Positions 34,941 through 42,492 of a DNA stretch of 52,186 bases are shown here, one piece after another. Origin of the DNA: CAYRIY01 sp964424335 (lineage in GTDB: Bacteria > Bacillota > Limnochordia > DTU080 > RSA5); assembly GCA_964424335.1 (NCBI GenBank), contig CAYRIY010000013.1:1-52186 (forward strand), written 5' to 3'. The notes under the pieces were generated by a model that searched no databases, was not told the DNA's origin, and saw nothing but the letters and a program-made list of their open reading frames with translations. How positions within the stretch are numbered: position 1 is the first letter of the stretch; each line of letters starts with the position of its first letter. Position numbers and translations under genes: made by a program.

Positions 34941-35792
34941 ATGACGCAGACCACGATTCAACGCCCCATCACATATTCTGGGGCGGCCCTCCATTCCGGC
35001 TGCGAGTGCAGCATCACGCTTCGCCCGGCGCCGGCCGATACCGGCATTTTGTTTCGTCGGATCGACGTGGAAGGGGCTCCAGAGATTGCGGCGGTCGTCG
35101 AAAACGTGGTGAACACCGACCGTTGTACGACGATCGGTGCGGGAAACGTTGCCGTTTCCACCATTGAACACCTGATGGCTGCCTTGCGAGGCATGGAAGT
35201 AGACAACGTCGTCGTCGACATCGATGGCCCCGAGGTGCCGATCGCGGACGGCAGCGCCGGGCCGTTCGTGCAGTTGATCCGGCAAGCGGGGATCGCCCCC
35301 CTCGACGCGCCAAGAGCCGTCAAGATCGTCGAAAAGCCGACCTGGGTGCGAGACGGCAACAAAGTCGCGGTGGCATTGCCGCATGAGACGTTTCGCGTGA
35401 GCTTCACGTTCACCAACGACCACAATCACCCGGTCCTGAGCGACCTATACGCCGAATTCGACGTCGAATCAGCCACTTTTGCCGAAGAGATCGCGCCTGC
35501 AAGGACGATCGGGTGGTTGTCCGAGGTGGAGAAACTCCAAGCAAGTGGACTCGCCCTTGGGGCCACGATGGATATGGCGGTCGTGATCGGCGAAGACCGT
35601 ATTTTGACGCCGATGAGGTTTCGAAACGAGCCGGTGCGCCACAAGGTTCTCGACGTCATCGGCGATCTCTTCCTGGCTGGGTTTGTGCAGGCGCACATCA
35701 TCTGTGTCCGCAGCAACCACTACATGAATACGAGGCTCGCCCAGGCAATCACGGCGAACGAGAACGCCAAGGAGTTGACCGAGCGTAAATGA
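34941..35792 (+). CDS. lpxC: UDP-3-O-acyl-N-acetylglucosamine deacetylase LpxC
   Basis: LpxC removes the acetyl group in the committed step of lipid A synthesis. In this 283-residue protein, counting from ATG 34941, Glu76/His77 (EHLMAAL), His234 and Asp238 (HKVLDVIGD) match the zinc and catalytic residues, and His260 fits the general acid. The frame is open from ATG 34866, but the conserved N-terminus MTQTTIQRPITYSG starts at 34941. A GGGAAGA site is about 11 bases upstream. The end overlaps the next gene (ATGA). Confidence 0.96.
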   Translation: MTQTTIQRPITYSGAALHSGCECSITLRPAPADTGILFRRIDVEGAPEIAAVVENVVNTDRCTTIGAGNVAVSTIEHLMAALRGMEVDNVVVDIDGPEVPIADGSAGPFVQLIRQAGIAPLDAPRAVKIVEKPTWVRDGNKVAVALPHETFRVSFTFTNDHNHPVLSDLYAEFDVESATFAEEIAPARTIGWLSEVEKLQASGLALGATMDMAVVIGEDRILTPMRFRNEPVRHKVLDVIGDLFLAGFVQAHIICVRSNHYMNTRLAQAITANENAKELTERK

Positions 35793-36775
35793 GGGCCATC
35801 CTTCCGGTCGCGGGCGCGGGCACGCGCCTAAGGCCGCATACCCATACGACGCCAAAGGCGTTGGTTCACGTTGCCGGCAAGCCGATCTTGGGGCACATCA
35901 TCGACGCGCTCCTGCCCGTCGGAGTCGACGAAGTGGTCCTTGTGGTAGGGCAGTTTGGCGAGAAGATCGTCGACTACGTCAAATCCGCCTATGACTTGAC
36001 GGTGAAAGTCGTCGAGCAGGCAGACCCCAAAGGGCTTGGCCATGCGATCTACCTCACGAAAGACGCGGTCAATCCCGAAGAACCTGTCTTGATCGTCTTG
36101 GGCGACACGATCTTTAGGGCAGACCTAAGTTCGGCGCTTGCGTCCGGCAAGAGCCAGATCGGCGTCGCCGCCGTTTCAAACCCGCAAAACTTCGGCGTGG
36201 TCGAGCTCGATGGCGAGCGCATCACCCGCCTCGTGGAGAAGCCCGCAAATCCAAAGAGCAATTTGGCGATCGTCGGCGTCTACTACCTGCGGAGCGCCAA
36301 GGCGCTCTTTGAGGGGCTGCAGTACGTGATTGACCAGGAGATTCGCTCTAAGGGCGAGATCCAGTTGACCGACGCCTTGCAGGTCATGCTCGATCGAGGA
36401 GAAGAGATGGGCGCCTTTTCGGTCGATGACTGGCTCGACTGCGGCAGTCCCGAAGCGCTCCTTGAAACCAACCGAAGGCTGCTGCAACGAGGCGGCGGTG
36501 GAACAAGACCGGCGGAGGATCAGGTGATCGTGATCCCCCCCGTGTACATCGCCCCAAGCGCCCATGTGAGCCAGAGCATCGTCGGGCCTTATGTATCGAT
36601 CGCAGATGGAGCAGTCGTGCAGCGCTCCGTGATCCGCAACACGATCGTCAACCAAGGCGCAGAAGTGAGCGAGATGCTCCTTACGGATTCGATCATCGGG
36701 GAGCGAGCGGGCGTAGGCGGCGCCTTCACGCGCCTAAACGTCGGGGACTCGTCACAGATGCGCACGGTAAGTTGA
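35789..36775 (+). CDS. Sugar-1-phosphate nucleotidyltransferase with C-terminal beta-helix
   Basis: This 328-residue protein has the N-terminal GAGTRLRPHTHTTPKAL motif and LGDTIF of sugar-phosphate nucleotidyltransferases (glucose-1-phosphate thymidylyl/uridylyl type). A C-terminal segment (about 245-325) of hexapeptide-like repeats (VYIAPSAHVSQSIVGPYVSI) is a left-handed beta-helix. It makes an NDP-sugar for envelope polysaccharide; the base and sugar cannot be told. It overlaps lpxC by 4 bases. Confidence 0.85.
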   Translation: MRAILPVAGAGTRLRPHTHTTPKALVHVAGKPILGHIIDALLPVGVDEVVLVVGQFGEKIVDYVKSAYDLTVKVVEQADPKGLGHAIYLTKDAVNPEEPVLIVLGDTIFRADLSSALASGKSQIGVAAVSNPQNFGVVELDGERITRLVEKPANPKSNLAIVGVYYLRSAKALFEGLQYVIDQEIRSKGEIQLTDALQVMLDRGEEMGAFSVDDWLDCGSPEALLETNRRLLQRGGGGTRPAEDQVIVIPPVYIAPSAHVSQSIVGPYVSIADGAVVQRSVIRNTIVNQGAEVSEMLLTDSIIGERAGVGGAFTRLNVGDSSQMRTVS

Positions 36776-36852
36776 ACGGCGCCACGCTCCTAGTTCGCAA
36801 GAGTTCGACGGGAAGCGAGCATTTGCGACACGCCGCTTCCAATAGGATTTCC

Positions 36853-36882
36853 TTGACACTCCCCGAAGAGGAGACTTACAAT
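36853..36882 (+). promoter_or_regulatory. Sigma-A promoter upstream of fabZ
   Basis: TTGACA (36853-36858) and TACAAT (36877-36882) are separated by 18 bases. This is the best -35/-10 pair in the window. It lies about 90 bases before fabZ in a 195-base spacer. Confidence 0.8.
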
Positions 36883-36970
36883 GAGGTACGAATGTGGCCG
36901 GACGAGCCTTGATGCCTACGCATAAAGGGTTTGGCACTTTCGACCGACGCTTGAAGGGAGTCGCGATTCG

Positions 36971-37423
36971 ATGCTTGAGGCATTCGAGATTTTTCGTCGA
37001 TTGCCACATCGCTTTCCGATGCTGATGGTCGACCGGGTTGTCGAATTGGAACCTGGAAAAAGAGCGGTCGGCATCAAGTGTGTCTCGATCAACGAGCCGT
37101 TCTTTGACGGCCATTATCCGGGGCGGCCGATCATGCCGGGTGTGCTCATCCTCGAAGCGATGGCGCAAGTCGGCGGTTTGGCGTTGGCTCCTGAGGGTTC
37201 GGCGGAGACCATGGTGCCTCTCTTTGCGGCCGTGGAAAAGGCCAAGTTCCGTCGTCTCGTCGTACCCGGAGACCAGCTTCGCATCGTCTCAGAGGTGGTT
37301 CGCACCCGTGCGACGATGAGCAAGATTCAAAGTGTGGCGACGGTCGACGAAAACGTCGTCGCCGAAGGCGAGCTCATGTTCACCTGGACCGAGCTTGCTG
37401 ATTCAAATCAGGCCGCAGGCTGA
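36971..37423 (+). CDS. fabZ: 3-hydroxyacyl-ACP dehydratase FabZ
   Basis: FabZ dehydrates 3-hydroxyacyl-ACP in fatty-acid elongation; the same substrate is also taken by LpxA and LpxD, so the gene is often in lipid A clusters. The 150-residue hot-dog fold protein has LPHRFPMLMVDRV, and the catalytic His48 and Glu62 in HYPGRPIMPGVLILEAMAQ. ATG 36971 follows GAAGGGAG. A good promoter lies upstream. In B. subtilis fabZ (ywpB) is next to flhP; here it is 27 kb from flgG. Confidence 0.96.
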   Translation: MLEAFEIFRRLPHRFPMLMVDRVVELEPGKRAVGIKCVSINEPFFDGHYPGRPIMPGVLILEAMAQVGGLALAPEGSAETMVPLFAAVEKAKFRRLVVPGDQLRIVSEVVRTRATMSKIQSVATVDENVVAEGELMFTWTELADSNQAAG

Positions 37424-37478
37424 CGACCGGGCAGTGGATCGCTTTTGCAATCGGAGTCGGCAAATGGAGAGGAGGCGT

Positions 37479-37518
37479 CGTTCCCTTCCGTGAACAGGTG
37501 GACGGAAAAAAGGGAACG
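37479..37518 (+). promoter_or_regulatory. Hairpin that may hide the lpxA ribosome site
   Basis: CGTTCCCTT (37479-37487) pairs with AAGGGAACG (37510-37518); an inner CCGT (37488-37491) pairs with ACGG (37502-37505) with a small bulge. AAGGGAA in the 3' arm is the only Shine-Dalgarno-like run near the lpxA start (13 bases away), so folding would block it. Confidence 0.5.
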
Positions 37519-37529
37519 GCCACCATGCT

Positions 37530-38354
37530 ATGAATCCTATCGAACGGGTACCTGAACGGAGCAAAGTCGTTCCGATACACACGCAGATACACCCCACGGC
37601 GATCGTTGGCGCCGGCGCTCAAATCGGCGCCGACGTCGAGATCGGACCGTATTCCATCATCGGTGATCACGTCACGATCGGTGACGGGACACGCATCGGG
37701 CCGCGCGTCGTAATCGAAGGTTGGACGCACATCGGGCGCAACAACCGCATCTACACCGGCGCCATCATCGGCGCTGAGCCTCAGGACTTGAAGTTTAAGG
37801 GCGAAAAGACCTTTCTCTTCATCGGCGATGACAACGTCATCCGAGAGTACTGCACGATCAGCAGGGGCACGGAAGGCGGCGGGGCAGAGACCCGCATCGG
37901 CAACAACAACATGCTCCAGGGCAACTCCCATGTGGGCCACGACGTCCAGATGGGAAACGGCGTCATCCTCGGGCATGCTTCCGGTGTCGGCGGCCATGTG
38001 GTGATCGAGGATCGGGTGGTCATCGGCGGCATGTGTGGGATTCACCAGTTCACCAAGATCGGCAGAATGGCGATGGTCGGGGCTCACTCGATGATCTCCA
38101 AGGACGTACCGCCTTACGCCTTGATCAAGGGAAATCCGCCGAAGGTGTACGGGGTGAACATCGTCGGGCTCAGGCGAAATGGCCTGTCGCCTGAGACGCG
38201 CATGGAGATCCAGCGAGCATTCAAGATCCTCTATCGTTCGGGTCGCAACGTCTCGCAAGCCATCGAAGAGATGGAGCGAGAGCTTCCCGGATGCGAAGAG
38301 ATCGATCACTTCTTGCGGTTTTTGCGCAGCGCAGACCGCGGCATCTATCGTTAA
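37530..38354 (+). CDS. lpxA: UDP-N-acetylglucosamine O-acyltransferase LpxA
   Basis: LpxA attaches the first 3-hydroxyacyl chain to UDP-GlcNAc. The 274-residue protein is a left-handed beta-helix (residues about 18-185, IHPTAIVGAGAQIG repeats) with a C-terminal helical domain. SHVGHDVQMGN carries catalytic His137, and GEKTFLFIGDDNVIREYCTI fits the family. The only start in frame with the family is ATG 37530. The usual pairing with fabZ (106 bases upstream) is kept. Confidence 0.96.
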   Translation: MNPIERVPERSKVVPIHTQIHPTAIVGAGAQIGADVEIGPYSIIGDHVTIGDGTRIGPRVVIEGWTHIGRNNRIYTGAIIGAEPQDLKFKGEKTFLFIGDDNVIREYCTISRGTEGGGAETRIGNNNMLQGNSHVGHDVQMGNGVILGHASGVGGHVVIEDRVVIGGMCGIHQFTKIGRMAMVGAHSMISKDVPPYALIKGNPPKVYGVNIVGLRRNGLSPETRMEIQRAFKILYRSGRNVSQAIEEMERELPGCEEIDHFLRFLRSADRGIYR

Positions 38355-38381
38355 CCGGCGCCAATAATGGGGGATCCCATC

Positions 38382-38972
38382 ATGGAGACTGGAGTAGCGG
38401 GTCGGGGACGTTCGCCGGGACTTTCGAGGGAGCTCATCTTTCGGTTGCGCGGGCTCATTCCGGTGCCGGCGGCCCTCATCGTGATCGCGTGGTCTAATCC
38501 TTCGTTTGAGTCGATTGCCTACGGGGCGATCTTCCTCCTCATCGGAGAGGCGATACGGGTTTGGGCCGCCGGTTACATCCAAGTTTACCGCGTGGCGGCG
38601 GTCGGCGCGGACCGACTCGTCACCGCCGGACCTTACGCATTCGTTCGCAATCCCCTGTACTGGGGCAACTTCCTCATCGGACTCGGCTACGCGCACTCTG
38701 CGAACTGGTGGCCGGCATACTTGATTTTCGGCGCGCTTTACTTATACATTTACAGCTCGGTCATTCCCCACGAAGAAGAATACTTGTCGCGCACGTTCAA
38801 GGACGATTACGCAACGTATCGAAAGTCCGTACCGAGGTTTTTGCCTCGCCTATCGCGCTACCCCGGGGCGAATGGGCGTTTCTCATTTGGCGTCGCGATT
38901 CGAAGCGAAGTGATGACCCTCGCAACGATTGGCGTCATGATGGCGCTGTTCGCGGTGAAAGCGCTCATCTGA
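38382..38972 (+). CDS. ICMT/phospholipid-methyltransferase-like membrane protein
   Basis: This 196-residue protein has four or five membrane helices and the C-terminal motif GADRLVTAGPYAFVRNPLYWGN, typical of isoprenylcysteine carboxyl methyltransferase and phosphatidylethanolamine methyltransferase-like proteins, where SAM binds. HEEEYLSRTFKDDYATYRKSVPRF follows. The substrate is unknown. ATG 38382 has GGGGGA upstream; ATG 38367 does not. It sits between lpxA and lpxI, with a terminator after it. Confidence 0.8.
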   Translation: METGVAGRGRSPGLSRELIFRLRGLIPVPAALIVIAWSNPSFESIAYGAIFLLIGEAIRVWAAGYIQVYRVAAVGADRLVTAGPYAFVRNPLYWGNFLIGLGYAHSANWWPAYLIFGALYLYIYSSVIPHEEEYLSRTFKDDYATYRKSVPRFLPRLSRYPGANGRFSFGVAIRSEVMTLATIGVMMALFAVKALI

Positions 38973-39039
38973 TCGCGCATGGCGCTTGGGGCGAATTCCA
39001 ATGGGCAAAAATCTACATGAATGTGGGACATAAGTAGAG

Positions 39040-39080
39040 GGGCCGGGCGACTCGTTTGTGTGAGCCTGGCTCTTTGGTTT
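39040..39080 (+). terminator. Terminator between the ICMT-like gene and lpxI
   Basis: GGGCCGGGC (39040-39048) pairs with GCCTGGCTC (39064-39072) over 9 bp with two G-U pairs around a 15-base loop, followed by TTTGGTTT. lpxI starts 18 bases later, so read-through or a promoter inside the spacer is needed. Confidence 0.65.
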
Positions 39081-39097
39081 AAAAAGGTGGTTCAAAT

Positions 39098-39922
39098 ATG
39101 GAGCGATTAGGTCTCATTGCAGGTCCAGGCGAACTCCCCGGGATTATCGCGGCGCGGGCGTCGGAGCTTGGCAATACGGTCGTCGTGATCAGGGCGATTC
39201 AAGGATCGATCCCAAATCCGCCGCCGACTTCTACGGTTTACGACATTTTCGTCGGAGAATGGGATCGGATCGTCAAGGCGTTTAAGGATGAAGGCGTCAC
39301 GCGCGCCTACATGGCGGGGAAGTTTTCAAGAGAGCAACTATACGGCGGGGGAGCGTTTGACGCACGGTTTCAATCGCTCGTCGCAAGTTTGAGGGAGCGC
39401 AACGATGATTCCCTCGTCCAAAGGTTCATCGAAGACCTCGAGGACGAGGGGATTACGGTGGGGACACAACTCGAATACCTGGACCACCTCTGTTTTGGTC
39501 CGGGTGTGCTCACCCGGCAAGAGCCGACGCCGTCCCAGTGGCGCGACATCGCACGTGGCTATGAGCTTGCAAAGGGCATTGCCGGCCTCGATGCGGGACA
39601 GACGGCGGTGGTCAAAGAGGGCGGCGTGCTTGCGCTCGAAGCGATCGATGGGACGGACCGGACAATACGGCGAGGCTGCGAACTCGGCCACGGCGGCGCC
39701 GTCGTCGTCAAAGTAGCAAAGCCCAATCAGGACCTCCGTTTTGACGTGCCCACCGTGGGGCGCGAGACACTCGCGTCAATGGCGCAAACGGGCGGCGCCG
39801 TCCTTGCAATCGAGTCCGACATCACGCTCGTGGTCGAGGGAAGGCATTTCGTGGCGCTCGCAGAAGAACTTGGGATTGCGGTGGTTTCATATGCACCGGG
39901 TCTGGAGGCTCGCAATCCGTGA
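39098..39922 (+). CDS. lpxI: UDP-2,3-diacylglucosamine pyrophosphatase LpxI
   Basis: LpxI makes lipid X from UDP-2,3-diacylglucosamine and replaces LpxH in many bacteria. The 274-residue protein starts ERLGLIAGPGELPGIIAARA and has the C-terminal domain with GGAVVVKVAKPNQDLRFDVPTVG, which fits LpxI (DUF1009). AAGGTGG precedes the ATG by 7 bases. The stop overlaps the GTG start of lpxB. Confidence 0.93.
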   Translation: MERLGLIAGPGELPGIIAARASELGNTVVVIRAIQGSIPNPPPTSTVYDIFVGEWDRIVKAFKDEGVTRAYMAGKFSREQLYGGGAFDARFQSLVASLRERNDDSLVQRFIEDLEDEGITVGTQLEYLDHLCFGPGVLTRQEPTPSQWRDIARGYELAKGIAGLDAGQTAVVKEGGVLALEAIDGTDRTIRRGCELGHGGAVVVKVAKPNQDLRFDVPTVGRETLASMAQTGGAVLAIESDITLVVEGRHFVALAEELGIAVVSYAPGLEARNP

Positions 39923-41079
39923 AGGTGATGATGGTGGCAGGCGAGGCCTCGGGCGACATGCACGGGGCCCACTTGGCCAGGGCGCTCATCGAAAAGGAGC
40001 CGAGAGTGCGGCTCTTTGGCATGGGCGGTTCCAAAATGGAACAGGCCGGGGTTCGCTTGCTGTACAATCCAACGTCCGACAGCGTCATGGGCTTCGTGGA
40101 AGTGTTGAAAAACGTTCAGGTGATGCGGCGACTTTTGACCCGCTTCGCCGATGTCCTTGACGAAGAGGCGCCGGACGTCGTGACGCTCATCGACTTCCCT
40201 GAGTTTAACATGCGCCTTGCCAACCTAGCCAAGGAGCGGGGCATTCCTTCCGTCTATTATTTTAGCCCCTCGGCATGGGCTTGGAGAAGAGGACGGGCAA
40301 GGACGATCGCGGAGCAGGGGGCGACGGTGTGCGCCGTCTTTCCCTTCGAAGCCGACGTGTACCGAGAGGCGGGGGCCAAGGTCGAATTTGTGGGCCACCC
40401 GTTGATCGACATCGCAAAGCCCGGCCTAAGCAAAGACGAGGCAAGAGCGGAGTTTGACTGCGCGGGCCGCGGCCCGGTCGTCGCGCTCTTGCCAGGGAGC
40501 CGCAAGCAGGAGATCGACGGACACGTTCAGATCATGGCGCAGGCGGCTCGGAAGATCCTCGCCGCGCACCCCGGCGCGGCTTTCTTGATTCCCCTCGCAC
40601 ATACGGTGGAGCGAGCTCGGGTCGAAGCTTTGATCGGCGACACGGTCCCGGTGACGATCGTCGATGGACGGGCGTACGACGTCCTGGCGGCAGCGGATGT
40701 CGCGATCGCCGTATCGGGGACCGTCACGCTCGAGGCGGCCCTGATCGGTACGCCGATTGTCGTCGTCTACAAAGCTTCCGTCTCGATGTACGTGCTTGCC
40801 AAAGCGATGTACAAGCTCCCTTGGATTTCCCTGCCCAACATCGTCGCAGGTCGCAAGGTGGTCGACGAGGTGTTGCAGAGCGACTTTACGGCCGACGGCA
40901 TTGCGGCCAAGGTCGAGGAACTCCTGCGCCCGGAGCGCCGCAACGAGGTGCTCCAAGGGTACCAAGAGGTCCGGGAGAAACTCGGCGGCCCCGGCGCCGT
41001 GGGACGGGCGGCGGACACGATCATCCGGATTGCCCGTCGGACGCGGGGGAGCGAGGGAGGCCCAAATGACGCACCGTGA
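39919..41079 (+). CDS. lpxB: Lipid-A-disaccharide synthase LpxB
   Basis: LpxB joins UDP-2,3-diacylglucosamine and lipid X to make the lipid A disaccharide. This 386-residue protein starts VMMVAGEASGDMHGAHLA and has LIDFPEFNMRLA, YYFSPSAWAWRRGR and LLPGSRKQEI, all strong LpxB markers. It starts at GTG 39919, overlapping lpxI by 4 bases, and its own stop overlaps the next GTG, so the three genes are coupled. Confidence 0.96.
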   Translation: MKVMMVAGEASGDMHGAHLARALIEKEPRVRLFGMGGSKMEQAGVRLLYNPTSDSVMGFVEVLKNVQVMRRLLTRFADVLDEEAPDVVTLIDFPEFNMRLANLAKERGIPSVYYFSPSAWAWRRGRARTIAEQGATVCAVFPFEADVYREAGAKVEFVGHPLIDIAKPGLSKDEARAEFDCAGRGPVVALLPGSRKQEIDGHVQIMAQAARKILAAHPGAAFLIPLAHTVERARVEALIGDTVPVTIVDGRAYDVLAAADVAIAVSGTVTLEAALIGTPIVVVYKASVSMYVLAKAMYKLPWISLPNIVAGRKVVDEVLQSDFTADGIAAKVEELLRPERRNEVLQGYQEVREKLGGPGAVGRAADTIIRIARRTRGSEGGPNDAP

Positions 41080-42386
41080 GCCAGATGCCTGAGGTCGCCA
41101 TTACGGTGAACAGCCCCGGCGAGGTGTCCACGTGGCTGATCCCGGTCGTGCGCGAACTGCGAAAGCTTGACCGGGATATCCGTGTGACGGTGTTCATCTT
41201 GCCGTGTACGTACGCTGCCGGCACCGAGACCGACGTCGTGGCGTCGATTCCCGGAATCGACGCGGTCGTACCGCCGAGTGAGAGCTTAAAGTTCGCCCTC
41301 TTCGGCGGAACGCCGAGGCAGTGGCGGCGATTTGAGCGCGGCGCTCTGCTCTTTTTGGGCGGTGAGTTCTTTTTGGTGGCGCGGCTCATCCGGAGGCTGA
41401 ACGCTGCCGGGCTCGCGTATTCGGCGGGCTTTATCAACTCGGCGTCCGCGTTTGATCGGGTCTTTGCGCCTCGGGCGTATTCCAAGGCCGAACTCGTGCG
41501 ACGGGGCGTCCCGGAGGGCGCGGTCGAGGTCGTGGGCGACTTGATGGTGGACGCGGCCAAGATCGGCGCGCCTTTCAGCGAGAAGGCAGAGGCCCGCAGA
41601 GGCCTTGGCATCGATCAAGATGCGACCGTCGTCGCGCTCTTCCCTGGGAGCAGGCCCTATGAATTTCGTTACGCCCTAGGATTTTTTGCCCGCGCGGCCG
41701 CGCGGCTCACCCGCATGCCTGCAGGCAAAGGTCACGGGCGGGAGCTTCGCTTCGTCTCTCCCGTAGCGCCGTTCATCGACGAAGCCGTGGTGCGGGAGGC
41801 GCTCGCTGCATTGCCGGAGCGCGGGAGCGCGCGCGCCGAGGTCGATGCCGCGGCGCTGGCACGCGACAAAGACCGCGGGGTCGAGGGGCGGTTTGAGTTT
41901 GACGGCGATCACGTCTCGATCACGTTTTACCGGGAGCGGTCGACTGCGGTCATCGCCGCGGCGGACCTGGCCCTGACGGTGCCCGGAAGCAACACCGCGG
42001 AAATGGCCGCTTGGGGATTGCCCATGGTCGTCTGTGTGCCGCTCGACAAGCCGGAAGACATCCCGATCGACGGCATCTTTGGTTTGGTGGACAGGATCCC
42101 CCTGATCGGGCGTCGCCTCAAGGCGAAAGCCGTGCTCGCGCTCTCAGAGCGTACGACGTTTGTGGCGCTGCCCAACCGGATCGCGAATGAACGGATTGCG
42201 AGCGAGCTTCGGTCCCGGACGCTGCAGCCGGAAGATGTGGCCGAAGAAGCGTTCCGCCTCCTCGGCGACGACGAAGCGCGTGCCGAGATGAGCCGCAAGC
42301 TCGTTGCGGCGATGGGACCGCCCGGAGCTGCCGAAAAAGTGGCCCGCGGGCTCTTGGAGGCGGCTTACAGTTTTGCTGCAAAGTAG
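41076..42386 (+). CDS. LpxB-related glycosyltransferase (first paralogue)
   Basis: This 436-residue GT-B protein resembles LpxB in layout: an N-terminal Rossmann domain (VAITVNSPGEVSTWLIPV), VVALFPGSRPYEFRYA and a C-terminal donor site (ADLALTVPGSNTAEMAAWGLPMVV). It lacks the AGEASGD start of true LpxB. An insert near residues 240-290 makes it longer. It is probably a glycosyltransferase acting on lipid A or a related glycolipid. It overlaps lpxB by 4 bases. Confidence 0.78.
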   Translation: MSQMPEVAITVNSPGEVSTWLIPVVRELRKLDRDIRVTVFILPCTYAAGTETDVVASIPGIDAVVPPSESLKFALFGGTPRQWRRFERGALLFLGGEFFLVARLIRRLNAAGLAYSAGFINSASAFDRVFAPRAYSKAELVRRGVPEGAVEVVGDLMVDAAKIGAPFSEKAEARRGLGIDQDATVVALFPGSRPYEFRYALGFFARAAARLTRMPAGKGHGRELRFVSPVAPFIDEAVVREALAALPERGSARAEVDAAALARDKDRGVEGRFEFDGDHVSITFYRERSTAVIAAADLALTVPGSNTAEMAAWGLPMVVCVPLDKPEDIPIDGIFGLVDRIPLIGRRLKAKAVLALSERTTFVALPNRIANERIASELRSRTLQPEDVAEEAFRLLGDDEARAEMSRKLVAAMGPPGAAEKVARGLLEAAYSFAAK

Positions 42387-42492
42387 TCGATTTGACATAG
42401 GACGGCCGCAGAGCCAATGAATGGAGCCGCGGCTTGGTTGAAGTCCTCGCGCTTAGTTGGTAACGTGATTCGTGGAAGGGAGGTTTCACGAC

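Noticed and set aside
42392..42397. TTGACA before msbA as a promoter
   Set aside because: The -35 is perfect, but nothing like TATAAT lies 16-18 bases downstream (CAATGA is the nearest), so a promoter is not claimed.
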